Below, piece by piece: positions 38,101 through 45,023 of a stretch of DNA of 64,000 nt. The stretch covers positions 1-64,000 of the forward strand of contig NZ_JAERUC010000197.1 in the NCBI RefSeq assembly GCF_016745505.1. Direction: 5' to 3'. Every line of letters starts with the position of its first letter. Position 1 is the stretch's first letter. The position numbers and the translations under genes are program-made. This stretch comes from Streptomyces silvae (GTDB lineage Bacteria > Actinomycetota > Actinomycetes > Streptomycetales > Streptomycetaceae). The notes beneath the pieces are model-generated. The model was not told the DNA's origin and did no database searches. It saw only the letters and a list, made by a program, of their open reading frames with translations.

Positions 38101-39055
38101 GCTCCTCGCGTACCTGCGCGACCCTTCGGCCGATCGGTGGTCGTGGCGGGCGGAGGCGGCGGTCGCTGGGCTGCTGGGAGCCGGGGCACGGGGCGGGCCG
38201 GTGGACTCGGTCGGAGACGAGATCGTCCGGACGTTGAAGGGTGCGGATCCGGTGACCGGGCCCGGTGGGCGGGTCCAGGTGTACGCGGCCGTGGACGCCT
38301 CGCAGTGCAGGCTGGTGTTCGCAGTGGACAGTCGCAACCGCCCACCCTCGTGGACGGCCCTGACCGTCATCGATGACGCGGACGGCGTCTTCGCCGACGA
38401 GGAGTCACACAAACGGCGTTGGCGTGGCTGGCTGTACTGGAGCAATCTGCTGCAGTTCCTGGAGCACGGAGGAGGCGACAGCCTTCAGCTGACGGCCGGG
38501 CAGTTGGGCGACTTCGCGCCCGAGGCACTGGCGGTCACGGGCGGGGCAGGGCTCCTCTCGACGATGCTCTCCTTGGAGGCGATGGTCGTTCCGGCTCCGC
38601 CGACCGCGCCGGCCGAGACCGTCATCGTTCCTGCCATGCCTGCCGCCCCTGCTGCACCCGGCCGGGACCCGGGCTGGCATCAGGTCATCGAGCATCTCGA
38701 CCCGGACGAGGCGGGGCTCCAGGACCTCGTCCTACGCCTCGCTGCGGTATCCGGCATCCCCGTGCCGGCCGACGGACACGAGCTGGACGACCGTGGCTGG
38801 ATGGCCGAGTTGGCCTGGGTGGATGCGCGCATCGGTGTCGTCCTCTCTCCGCATCCCGCCGCCGGAGACGATCGCGACCCCGAGAGCGAGGACCGGGACC
38901 GGGCCTTCACCGACGCCGGCTGGGAGGTGCGTCCGGCGACTGCCTGGACGGCCGACGAGATCGCACAGCGGCTCGGCGTACAACCATCAGACGGTGACAC
39001 ATGTCGTGACCAGCAGAACGACCGCTTCATGAAGGACGGGGAAGACCAGTCGTGA
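32195..39055 (+). CDS. Giant DEAD/DEAH helicase with DUF1998 and C-terminal nuclease-like domain
   Basis: 2286 residues from GTG 32195, with GAAAGG seven bases before it; upstream in-frame starts (ATG 32174) lack a ribosome site. Residues 85-330 are the helicase N-lobe (GTGSGKTES Lys106; DEFH Asp223). The C-lobe ends in QRAGRAGR at about 1124. Cysteine pairs occur at CRHCG (about 520), CPAC (about 640), CDACG (about 985), CPACG/CPRC (1430-1455), CTSCG (about 1560) and the DUF1998 cluster CGC...GCHRC (about 1724-1745). Residues 1850-1920 have PDVLF then ALYLDGYAFH, resembling a Vsr/DUF559-type PD-(D/E)XK fold. The architecture is that of DruE of Druantia. It is coupled to the next gene by GTGA. 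Confidence 0.85.
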   Translation: MKPTLAAAQLRGSLTQYLTTTYALADEDTRLALERFLGDPESGIFRGPYLRIRTPFHTADDGWQSALEWDPGFPPYRHQAKAWGRLSTLRGAAEPTLVTTGTGSGKTESFLVPVLDHCRRQKASGRQGVKAVLLYPMNALATDQAGRIGEYLAQPELAQVTAGLYIGDRPDTDFRRVMTRREEMRRTPPDVLVTNYKMLDLLLQRAEDRALWEGADLTYVVLDEFHTYDGAQGTDVAMLLRRLGATVGASRAGRPLGDICPVATSATLGEGTGGLGGILEVAEQVFGVPFGTDSIIGEERLTADQFVGDVNYELPDPPTPKEVIEASGGPGIESRPDRLDLDELAYLLLNRRALDPFKLGRMLKQHDFTHAVLALLNGEPLDEWGLRDRMARFGYSWARTARENPRLALEALSRFVALLSAARDPASDERRPRPLLHIEAHLWVRPVSRVLRGVGAAPEFRWYEDERTAARKAALGAAPQEEAEGRDSAEWPAGDSRRATPLPGSDTVRRPAQTQLPAVYCRHCGRSGWAAISPESDPQQLVTAADKIWRAGVGRDKRRIRYFIAATAAEATEALDALAGSAPASGGTDPLSVVVLDGAGGTYRMPVPGDAEELQDAWFTLAVLDKKTADGAAKDDRCPACAMDNGIRFLGTALAALASATVTQLFTGGDIALLPEERKTLLFNDSTQDAAHRAGYVANASYKFSLRSLLAHNLDESGAPLALNDLIGNVLDSVDDPGALAAVVPPDLHDEAGVDRLLSGRGTGDARTWKLIGERLAFATVMEFGLRSRMGRTMELTRTAAAEVTMPDPARVAALARDLHLTLPGQLVMSQGLPTTDRYLAFVRGLLERIRTRGGIRHRWLDTWIREAGVNQYLISGQRAEGMPAFPEGYVAPPRFLLDSTKERSKFDTVTGRGAWYQDWTRRCLSLDAAGASEYLRRLLPLLAEEGLLSVKVAADRVTRVYGLQPGHIEVRLLDDSVVNKAFVGCDACGWQQVVPPERRTRWYGHPCPRYRCKGFLTPPQYGMSSTGSGSGGFGGKLERDYQGDYYRRLYLTGGTYRVVTAEHTGMLTRPERERVERTFREGTHYTDPNVLSCTPTLELGIDIGDLSAVLLGSLPGGPANYVQRAGRAGRRTGNALVVAFGGRRARDLYYLDDPREMIAGDIVPPGCYLSAVEILRRQYTAHLLDLAARGALVTADGEQLQPVPRLASALFGATGWCQDLQDAALTEGPRRVEEFLDLFPTGENEDSGVSEHAAGELRAYATGGIVRALQEAEADWTGRREELRRRIAAIDVAVDGLLADDREQGPERRELLAERRSTGDLLRNLSRTSAHGVLVELGLLPNYSLADTVTTLEGTLYWKETADPVEGGADAAPISTYRSEVRDYERSRKLALTELAPGNSFYVNGYKHVVRALDIGSPERRAWVVWRLCPACGYTRTKDAQTDTSACPRCASREIADAGCVSYVLEPKRVMARDKRDDARVRDDRDERERRRYSVLKTVDIDPAHLAPGSWRHDTAVFGADFTRRAVVRTLNLGLDRQDGSSTVSMAGEDVRLNPFYVCTSCGGATSEGQPVVDQAQHALSESLSRSTRASAHHQLWCPRRRQRGAAEEQGTGEDVPLLLAHELITEAVRILLPVSVARAKERLASFTAALFAGIAARYGGDPDHIDIAAASMPDSGDGLGAEYPRRFLVIHDRLPGGTGYLHRLASADGFREVLLKAREVIENCGCREKGLDGCHRCLLRRVPPGDYDKVSRQEVRQMLDELLGADGEGWSTSPVVTTQHIPMEQQAESDLEVVFIDTLRTWASLPCSRASGDAYTTPAGTHALDLRLTGADGKTFSWRVSQQRVLDGTRPDVLFERLDAPGPRVALYLDGYAFHAGRKYNRMADDAAKRTRLRADGIRVFQLTYADVKEWQRRVLDTGYAGAGPASPVWRPYGDSGQAKARGYYASVRKGLPGELSETVWVNPSDMLLAYLRDPSADRWSWRAEAAVAGLLGAGARGGPVDSVGDEIVRTLKGADPVTGPGGRVQVYAAVDASQCRLVFAVDSRNRPPSWTALTVIDDADGVFADEESHKRRWRGWLYWSNLLQFLEHGGGDSLQLTAGQLGDFAPEALAVTGGAGLLSTMLSLEAMVVPAPPTAPAETVIVPAMPAAPAAPGRDPGWHQVIEHLDPDEAGLQDLVLRLAAVSGIPVPADGHELDDRGWMAELAWVDARIGVVLSPHPAAGDDRDPESEDRDRAFTDAGWEVRPATAWTADEIAQRLGVQPSDGDTCRDQQNDRFMKDGEDQS

Positions 39056-41331
39056 CCAATCAGAGTGTGACCCTGCGCCTGCTCGACAAGGCGGACAGGG
39101 AGATCCTCAAGCTTCCCCGCTCGGTCAAGGGCGCGATCTACGACTTCCAGCACAAGTTCAAGAACAACCCGGGCTCCACCGGCCTGCAGCTCAAGCAGCT
39201 CAAGGGTCACGAGAAGCTGTGGTCGGCGCGCGTCAACGACGAGTACAGGGCGTTGCTGCTGCGCCTGGCCGATGAGGACTGGCTGATCGTCTCGGTCAAG
39301 CACCGTAGGGACGTCTACGAGCACCTCGACCGGCTCGCGTACTCGGTCAACCGCATCACCGGTGGTATCGAATACGTCGACCTTCAGGTCGTGGAGGAGA
39401 GCCTGCTGGCGGCGCAGGCCGCGAGCACTCCCCAGGCAGCAGCCACCACCCCCGAGCCGGCCCCCCGTGCGGAACCCTCACCCGGGCAAGCGGCCTCCCC
39501 GGCGCACGTGCCGTTGTTCGTTGCCTGGACCGAGCAGCAGCTCTCGGACCTCGGTGTAGCCGGGCCTCTGATCCCGGTCATTCAGGCGCTCACCACCGAG
39601 GACCAGCTGCTGGGGCTCGTCGACTACGCGCCGCAGCTGACCGGTGAGGTCCTGCTCGCGCTCTACGACAAGAAATCGTTCGACGAAGTCCTCGAACAGG
39701 TCACCGCGCCTGTCGCCACGCCCGAGGCGGTCGACACCGATGACTTCCAGGCCGCCGTCGAGCGCCCCGCGACCATCGTCACGACAACCGACGAGGCGCT
39801 CCGCGAGGCTCTGGAGGGCGAGGACTTCGGTCGTTGGAAGGTCTTCCTCCACCCCACCCAGGCCAAGCTCGTGAACCGCGACTACAACGGTCCCGCACGC
39901 GTCGGAGGCGGCCCCGGCACCGGCAAGACCATCGTGGCTCTGCACCGGGTGAAGCACCTGGTCGAACAACTCCCGCCGGGCCGGGACAAGCCCATTCTGC
40001 TCACGACGTTCAACAAGAATCTGGCTGCCGACCTCCGGTCCCGTCTTCTGGCGCTCGGCGGGGAAGCGCTCCTCGGCCGCGTCGAGATCAGCCATGTCGA
40101 CCAGCTGGCCCTGCGGATCGTGCGCGAGGCCGAGCCCGGCAGCCGCAAGCAGACCATCGACGACAACCAGGCCGTACGCGAATGGCGTTCGCTGCTCGAA
40201 GAACTGGACGAGTCCGGCTGGGACGCGGAGTTCCTGCAGGACGAGTGGTCACAGGTCATCCTCGGGCAGGCCGTCGCCTCCCGTACGGAATACTTCCGTG
40301 CCCGCAGGGCCGGGCGTGGCCGCACGCTCACCCGGGCCGAGCGTGCTGACGTCTGGCAACTCGCCGAGCGCTTCACACAGCGCCTCGACCGCCTGGGCCG
40401 GCAGACCTGGGACCAGGTGTCCGAGCGCGCGGCACGGCTGGAGATGCAACGCGAGCAGCGCATTCTGGCGATCGACCAGCAGCGGGAGGAGGCCGGCGGA
40501 CTCGACAACATTCACCTGCAGGCAGGCTCCGGCGGATGGCTCCGCTACCGCTACCGGCACATCGTGGTCGACGAGGCTCAGGACCTGCGGCCCGCGCACT
40601 GGAAGATGCTGCGTGCGATGACCGCACACAGCCGCAACGACCTCTTCCTGGTCGGCGACACCCATCAGCGCATCTACAAGAACCAGGTGACGCTCGGCAG
40701 TCTGGGCATCAACATCCGTGGACGTGCCTCGAAGCTGAGCCTGAGCTACCGCACGACCCGGCAGATCCTGCGCTCGGCGCTCGACGTGCTCAGCCAGGAG
40801 AAGTACGACGACCTCGACGGCAACGAGGAGACCCTGGCCGGATACAGGTCGGTCCTCAGTGGCGGGGAGCCGGACCTGCACGGCTGCACCGACTGGGAGG
40901 CCGAGCGGGAGGCCATCGCCATGCTGATCGACGGCTGGGACGACATCCCACACGAGCAGATCGCGATCTGCGTGCCCACGAACCAGATGGCGAGCGAAAC
41001 CGCGACCACTCTGGCGGAGCATGGAATCCGAGCCCTGGAGATCGGTCCCGACGGTCCACGCGGCGACGACGGCGTGCATATCGGCACGATGTTCCGCTTC
41101 AAGGGTCTCGAGTACCAGCGCATGATCGTGGCCGGCGTCAGTGACGGGCTGATCCCAAGGGACGACGTGAACCGGAGGCGTACCACCGATCCGGTGCGCC
41201 ACCGGCGCGAGGTCCAGCAGGCACGCTCGCTGCTGTTCGTCGCCACCACGCGGGCCCGCGACAGCCTGGACATCTTCTGGCACGGCACACCGAGCCCCTT
41301 CCTCGCGCCGCTGGTGACGGCCGGACGGTGA
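39052..41331 (+). CDS. RelE-like toxin domain fused to UvrD-family helicase
   Basis: 759 residues; the GTG start overlaps the upstream stop (GTGA). Residues 1-95 (VTLRLLDKADREILKLPRSVKGAIYDF, GSTGLQLKQLKG, WSARVNDEYRALL, VKHRRDVYEHL) match the RelE/ParE fold. Residues 270-759 are a UvrD/RecB-type SF1 motor: GGGPGTGKT with Lys292, VVDEAQD with Asp507, Q-motif-like elements, FRFKGLEY and a terminal TTRARD. The fusion suggests a toxin-like RNA or ribosome-acting part controlled by a DNA motor, or a degenerate RelE fold used for recognition. It is co-translated with the giant helicase. Confidence 0.86.
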   Translation: MTNQSVTLRLLDKADREILKLPRSVKGAIYDFQHKFKNNPGSTGLQLKQLKGHEKLWSARVNDEYRALLLRLADEDWLIVSVKHRRDVYEHLDRLAYSVNRITGGIEYVDLQVVEESLLAAQAASTPQAAATTPEPAPRAEPSPGQAASPAHVPLFVAWTEQQLSDLGVAGPLIPVIQALTTEDQLLGLVDYAPQLTGEVLLALYDKKSFDEVLEQVTAPVATPEAVDTDDFQAAVERPATIVTTTDEALREALEGEDFGRWKVFLHPTQAKLVNRDYNGPARVGGGPGTGKTIVALHRVKHLVEQLPPGRDKPILLTTFNKNLAADLRSRLLALGGEALLGRVEISHVDQLALRIVREAEPGSRKQTIDDNQAVREWRSLLEELDESGWDAEFLQDEWSQVILGQAVASRTEYFRARRAGRGRTLTRAERADVWQLAERFTQRLDRLGRQTWDQVSERAARLEMQREQRILAIDQQREEAGGLDNIHLQAGSGGWLRYRYRHIVVDEAQDLRPAHWKMLRAMTAHSRNDLFLVGDTHQRIYKNQVTLGSLGINIRGRASKLSLSYRTTRQILRSALDVLSQEKYDDLDGNEETLAGYRSVLSGGEPDLHGCTDWEAEREAIAMLIDGWDDIPHEQIAICVPTNQMASETATTLAEHGIRALEIGPDGPRGDDGVHIGTMFRFKGLEYQRMIVAGVSDGLIPRDDVNRRRTTDPVRHRREVQQARSLLFVATTRARDSLDIFWHGTPSPFLAPLVTAGR

Positions 41332-41370
41332 TCCGGTTGCCGGTCGGCTGCGCTCTCCTCGGACGCCGCG

Positions 41371-41943
41371 TCACCCCGCCCCCAGCCGGCTGAGCGCCTC
41401 CGCCGCCGCGCCGCCGAGCCGGGGGTGCGGCAGGGCGGCCTCCAGGACCGGGCGGGCGGTGGTGTCGCCCAGGGTCCCCAGGCCCTCGACGCAGGCGAGG
41501 GCGACGCGCCAGTGCGGCTCCTCGGGGGTCAGCAGCCGGTGCAGGGTGCTGACCAGGGCCGGTACCGATTCGGGGGCCCGCAGTGCGGTCAGCAGGCGGA
41601 CCGGGTGCAGGGCGTAGGCCGTGCGCAGGGTGTTGGTGGCCAGCGCTGCGGCGGCCCGGGGGGTCCGGGGGTCGCCGAGGAGCAGCAGGGCGTGCGCGGC
41701 GGAGACGCAGCGCTCGGGGTCACGGTGGTTCAGGAGCAGCACCAGCGCCTCGAAGGCGCGGCGGTCTCCGCGGCAGCCGAGCCGGAACGCCGCGATCTCC
41801 CGGGCCCAGAGCGGGCGTTCGCGTTCGACGAGGACGACGGCCAGCTCCTCGTCGTCCTCGGTGGCGAGCAGCCGTTGGAAGACGTCCGGGTCAGCGGCCT
41901 CGTGCGCGAGCCGGTCGGTCAGCGAGCGGAACTCCTCATCCAT
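41371..41943 (-). CDS. Small HEAT-repeat protein
   Basis: 190 residues from the ATG at 41943 (MDEEFRSLTDRLAHEA); an extra 19 residues would follow from an upstream in-frame start at 42000. It is a chain of short helical HEAT/PBS repeats (VLLLNHRDPERCVSAAHALLLLG, LHRLLTPEEPHWRVALACVEGLG, LEAALPHPRLGGAAAEALSRLG). It is convergent with the UvrD fusion gene (40 bp apart). A TATACG hexamer 26 bases upstream may be its -10. Probably a protein-binding scaffold; the partner is unknown. Confidence 0.8.
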   Translation of the reverse strand: MDEEFRSLTDRLAHEAADPDVFQRLLATEDDEELAVVLVERERPLWAREIAAFRLGCRGDRRAFEALVLLLNHRDPERCVSAAHALLLLGDPRTPRAAAALATNTLRTAYALHPVRLLTALRAPESVPALVSTLHRLLTPEEPHWRVALACVEGLGTLGDTTARPVLEAALPHPRLGGAAAEALSRLGAG

Positions 41944-42293
41944 GACGGTGAGTTTATCGATGCACACGTATAGTGTTCGGCGAACTGTGTGCCAGCGCAC
42001 AAGCTTCCAGGGCTGGCGCGCTCGTTACTCGCCGGTTAAGCTCAGGTGAGCGGGACACACTCCCCGCCGGCTCCGGTGGCCTGGTGACGCAGCCACCCGG
42101 AGTGCTTGTCGGTTCGGCAGTTCGTGAGACGTGGCTCCGGGACAGAGCCCCGTCACCTTTCCCCCCGGTGTGCCCCGAGCGGCCGGGACCGTGCACCACG
42201 ACACGCGTTTGCTCCGCACGCCGAGCGCCGGCCGATTCCGGCCCCCCGCGCCGCCGTGCTCCTCACAGTCGTCACTCACCCTGGAGTCCCGTG
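41944..42293. other. 350-bp intergenic region between divergent genes
   Basis: No gene is recognised here. Upstream of the HEAT gene (minus strand) is TATACG, a likely -10. A short palindrome GCTC-AGGT-GAGC lies near 42040-42052. The region should hold the promoters of the divergent HEAT and dehydrogenase genes, but a convincing -35/-10 pair for the plus strand was not found. Confidence 0.4.
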
Positions 42294-44075
42294 ATGGACA
42301 CCCCGCTCACCACCATTGCCGTCGTCGGCCTCGGCACCATGGGCACCGGCATCGCCGAGGTCCTGGCCCGTGCGGGCCGTGAGGTCGTCGGTATCGACAT
42401 CAGTGAGGCCGCCGCCCGGCAGGCCGTCGCCTCCCTGGAGGCCTCCACCGCCCGCTCCGTGGCCCGTGAGCGCATCACGGAGCAGGAGCGGCGTGACATC
42501 CTCGCCCGGTTCCGTACGTTCTCCGACCTCCAGGCCGCCGCGGACGCCGAGCTGGTGATCGAGGTCGTGCCGGAGACGTACGAGATCAAGCAGCAGGTCT
42601 TCCGCGAGCTGGACGCGGTGGTCTCCCCCACCGCGATCCTCGCGACGGGCACGAACGCCCTGTCCGTGACCCGGCTGGCCGCCGAGTCGCAGCGGCCCGA
42701 GCGCGTCCTGGGCCTGCACTTCTTCAACCCGGCGCCCGCCATGAAGCTCGTCGAGGTGGTCTCCTCCGTGCTGACCGCCCCGCCCGCCGTGGAGAGTGTC
42801 ACCCGGCTCGCCCGTGAGCTGGGCAAGGAGCCGGTCGCGGTCGGCGACCGTCCCGGCTTCGTCGCGGACGGCCTGCTCTTCGGCTATCTCAACCAGGCCG
42901 CGGCGATGTACGAGGCGAACTACGCCTCCCGCGAGGACATCGACGCCGCCATGAAGCTGGGCTGCGGCCTGCCGATGGGCCCCCTGGCGCTGCTCGACCT
43001 GATCGGCATCGACACGGCCCGCACGGTCCTGGAGGCCATGTACACGGCGTCCCACGACCGGCTGCACGCACCGGCGCCGGTGCTCGGCCAGCTCAGCGAG
43101 GCCGGTCTGACCGGCCGCAAGGCGGGCCGCGGCTTCTACACGTACGACGCCCCCGGCGGCCAGACGGTGGTCCCGGACGCCCTGACACCGGCGGAGAGCG
43201 CGGGCGCGGTGACCGGGCGCACGGTCTCGTCGGTGGGCGTGGCCGGGTCGGGGACCATGGCCTCGGGCATCGCGGAGGTCTTCGCGAAGGCCGGGTACGC
43301 CGTGGTGCTCGCCGCGCGCAGCCAGGAGAAGGCGGACACGGCCAAGGCGCGGATCGCCAAGTCCTTGGGCCGTTCGGTCGCCAAGAGGCGGCTCACCGAG
43401 GAGGCGCGGGACGAGACCCTCGCCCGTATCACCCCGGCGGGCTCGCTGGACTCCTTCGCCGACGTGGATCTCGCCGTGGAGGCGGTCGCCGAGGACCTGG
43501 AGGTCAAGCGGCAGCTCTTCCAGACGCTGGACAAGGTCTGCAAGCCGGGCGCGGTGCTCGCCACCACGACCTCGTCGCTGCCGGTCGTGGCGGTCGCCCG
43601 GGTGACCTCGCGCCCCGAGGACGTCATCGGGATGCACTTCTTCAACCCGGCGCCCGCGATGAAGCTCGTCGAGGTGGTCCGCACGGTGCTGACGGCCGAC
43701 GACGTCCACGCCACGGTCCGCGAGGTCTGCGTGAAGGTGCGCAAGCACCCGGTCGACTGCGGTGACCGGGCCGGGTTCATCGTGAACGCGCTGCTGTTCC
43801 CCTACCTCAACAACGCGATCAAGATGGTCGAGGAGCACTACGCGACGCTCGACGACATCGACGCGGCGATGAAGCTGGGCGGCGGCTACCCCATGGGGCC
43901 CTTCGAGCTCCTGGACGTCGTCGGCCTGGACGTCTCGCTCGCCATCGAGAAGGTTCTGCACAGCGAGTTCCGCGACCCGGGCCTGGCCCCGGCGCCGCTG
44001 CTGGAGCATCTGGTGGCCGCGGGCTGCCTCGGCCGCAAGACGGGTCGTGGCTTCCGCGAATATGCCCGCCGCTGA
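42294..44075 (+). CDS. Double-domain 3-hydroxyacyl-CoA (3-hydroxybutyryl-CoA) dehydrogenase
   Basis: 593 residues from ATG 42294 (GGAG seven bases upstream). It is a tandem fusion of two complete dehydrogenase units. Unit 1 (residues about 4-290) has VVGLGTMGTGIAEV, then VVGID whose Asp favours NAD, and HFFNPAPAMKLVEVV. Unit 2 (about 305-590) has GVAGSGTMASGIAEV, then VVLAARSQEK with no acid and an Arg, and the same HFFNPAPAMKLVEVV and AMKLGGGYPMGPFELLD. The enzyme oxidises or reduces 3-hydroxybutyryl-CoA/acetoacetyl-CoA, the step that precedes crotonyl-CoA for the ethylmalonyl-CoA pathway encoded downstream. Confidence 0.9.
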   Translation: MDTPLTTIAVVGLGTMGTGIAEVLARAGREVVGIDISEAAARQAVASLEASTARSVARERITEQERRDILARFRTFSDLQAAADAELVIEVVPETYEIKQQVFRELDAVVSPTAILATGTNALSVTRLAAESQRPERVLGLHFFNPAPAMKLVEVVSSVLTAPPAVESVTRLARELGKEPVAVGDRPGFVADGLLFGYLNQAAAMYEANYASREDIDAAMKLGCGLPMGPLALLDLIGIDTARTVLEAMYTASHDRLHAPAPVLGQLSEAGLTGRKAGRGFYTYDAPGGQTVVPDALTPAESAGAVTGRTVSSVGVAGSGTMASGIAEVFAKAGYAVVLAARSQEKADTAKARIAKSLGRSVAKRRLTEEARDETLARITPAGSLDSFADVDLAVEAVAEDLEVKRQLFQTLDKVCKPGAVLATTTSSLPVVAVARVTSRPEDVIGMHFFNPAPAMKLVEVVRTVLTADDVHATVREVCVKVRKHPVDCGDRAGFIVNALLFPYLNNAIKMVEEHYATLDDIDAAMKLGGGYPMGPFELLDVVGLDVSLAIEKVLHSEFRDPGLAPAPLLEHLVAAGCLGRKTGRGFREYARR

Positions 44076-44096
44076 GCCGGGAGCCGGGTGGGGCAG

Positions 44097-44137
44097 GTGG
44101 GGCGGGCTGCTGGGACCCTCCGGCGACCCGCCCCCAC
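44097..44137 (+). terminator. Imperfect hairpin after the dehydrogenase gene
   Basis: GTGGGGCGGG (44097-44106) pairs with CCCGCCCCCAC (44127-44137) with one bulged base. It follows the dehydrogenase stop (44075) and precedes the TetR promoter, so it probably separates the two transcripts. Confidence 0.5.
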
Positions 44138-44163
44138 AGGCGCACCCGTCCGCGCCGATGGGT

Positions 44164-44175
44164 TACGTTCACCTC
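44164..44175 (+). promoter_or_regulatory. Promoter of a leaderless TetR gene
   Basis: TACGTT at 44164-44169 matches the TANNNT -10 consensus and ends six bases before the ATG at 44176. There is no ribosome site, so the transcript probably starts at the A of ATG. Confidence 0.6.
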
Positions 44176-44991
44176 ATGTCCCAACCCGCCAAGTCCCCTC
44201 GTTCCTCCGCCTCGACGGACGCCCCGGAGAGTGCCGCCGGCACCCGCGCCGCCGCCCAACGGCTCAAGATGCGCCGCGAACTGGCCGCCGCGGCCATGGA
44301 ACTGTTCGCCACGAAGGGGTACGAGGCGACGACGGTCGACGAGATCGCGGGGGCTGCCGGGGTCGCCCGGCGCACCTTCTTCCGCCACTTCCGCTCCAAG
44401 GAAGAGGCCATCTTCCCGGACCACGACGACACCCTCGTCAGGGCCGAGGCCGTCCTCAATGCCGCACCGGCGCACGAGCACCCGCTCGACACCGTGTGCC
44501 GTGGCATCAAGGAGGTCATGAAGATGTACGCGGCGAAGCCGGCGGTCTCCGTGGCGCGCTACCAGCTGACCCGTGAGGTGCCCACCCTGCGCGAGGCCGA
44601 GATCGCCTCGGTGGCCCGCTACGAGCGGCTTTTCACGCGCTATCTGCTGGGCCACTTCGACGAGCGCGACCACCAGGTGGGCAATGACGACCCGCTGCTC
44701 GCCGAGGTCGCGGCGTCCGCCGTGGTGACCGCGCACAACCATGTGCTGCGGCGCTGGCTGCGCGCGGACGGGCAGGGCGACGTGGAGTCGCAGCTCGACC
44801 ACGCGTTCGCGATCGTGCGGGAGACCTTCGGCACCGGGATCGGTGCGGGACGGACCGCCGGGGGCGAGGCCGGGAAGGCCCCCGCGGCCTCGGTCTCCAG
44901 GGAGGGCGAGGTGCTGGTCACCGTGGCCCGCACCGACGCGCCGCTCGACGAGATCATGCGGACGATCCAGCAGGCGCTGAAGGAGCACTGA
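44176..44991 (+). CDS. TetR-family regulator
   Basis: 271 residues from ATG 44176. Residues about 30-85 hold the TetR DNA-binding domain (AAMELFATKGYEATTVDEIAGAAGVARRTFFRHFRSKEEAIF). The C-terminal part is a helical ligand-binding region that ends in a longer polar tail than usual. It lies between the dehydrogenase and the ethylmalonyl-CoA operon, whose promoter carries an inverted repeat that could be its operator (46780-46816). Its ligand may be a CoA ester; this is inference. A hairpin follows directly after the stop. Confidence 0.88.
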   Translation: MSQPAKSPRSSASTDAPESAAGTRAAAQRLKMRRELAAAAMELFATKGYEATTVDEIAGAAGVARRTFFRHFRSKEEAIFPDHDDTLVRAEAVLNAAPAHEHPLDTVCRGIKEVMKMYAAKPAVSVARYQLTREVPTLREAEIASVARYERLFTRYLLGHFDERDHQVGNDDPLLAEVAASAVVTAHNHVLRRWLRADGQGDVESQLDHAFAIVRETFGTGIGAGRTAGGEAGKAPAASVSREGEVLVTVARTDAPLDEIMRTIQQALKEH

Positions 44992-45000
44992 GCCCGGCCC

Positions 45001-45023
45001 CTGAGCCCCGGCGGGGCTCTCAG
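45001..45023. terminator. Bidirectional hairpin
   Basis: GAGCCCC (45003-45009) and GGGGCTC (45013-45019) form a 7-bp stem with a 3-base loop between the convergent TetR and Mrr-like genes; the outer bases can extend the pairing. It overlaps the stop codon of the Mrr-like gene. Confidence 0.6.
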
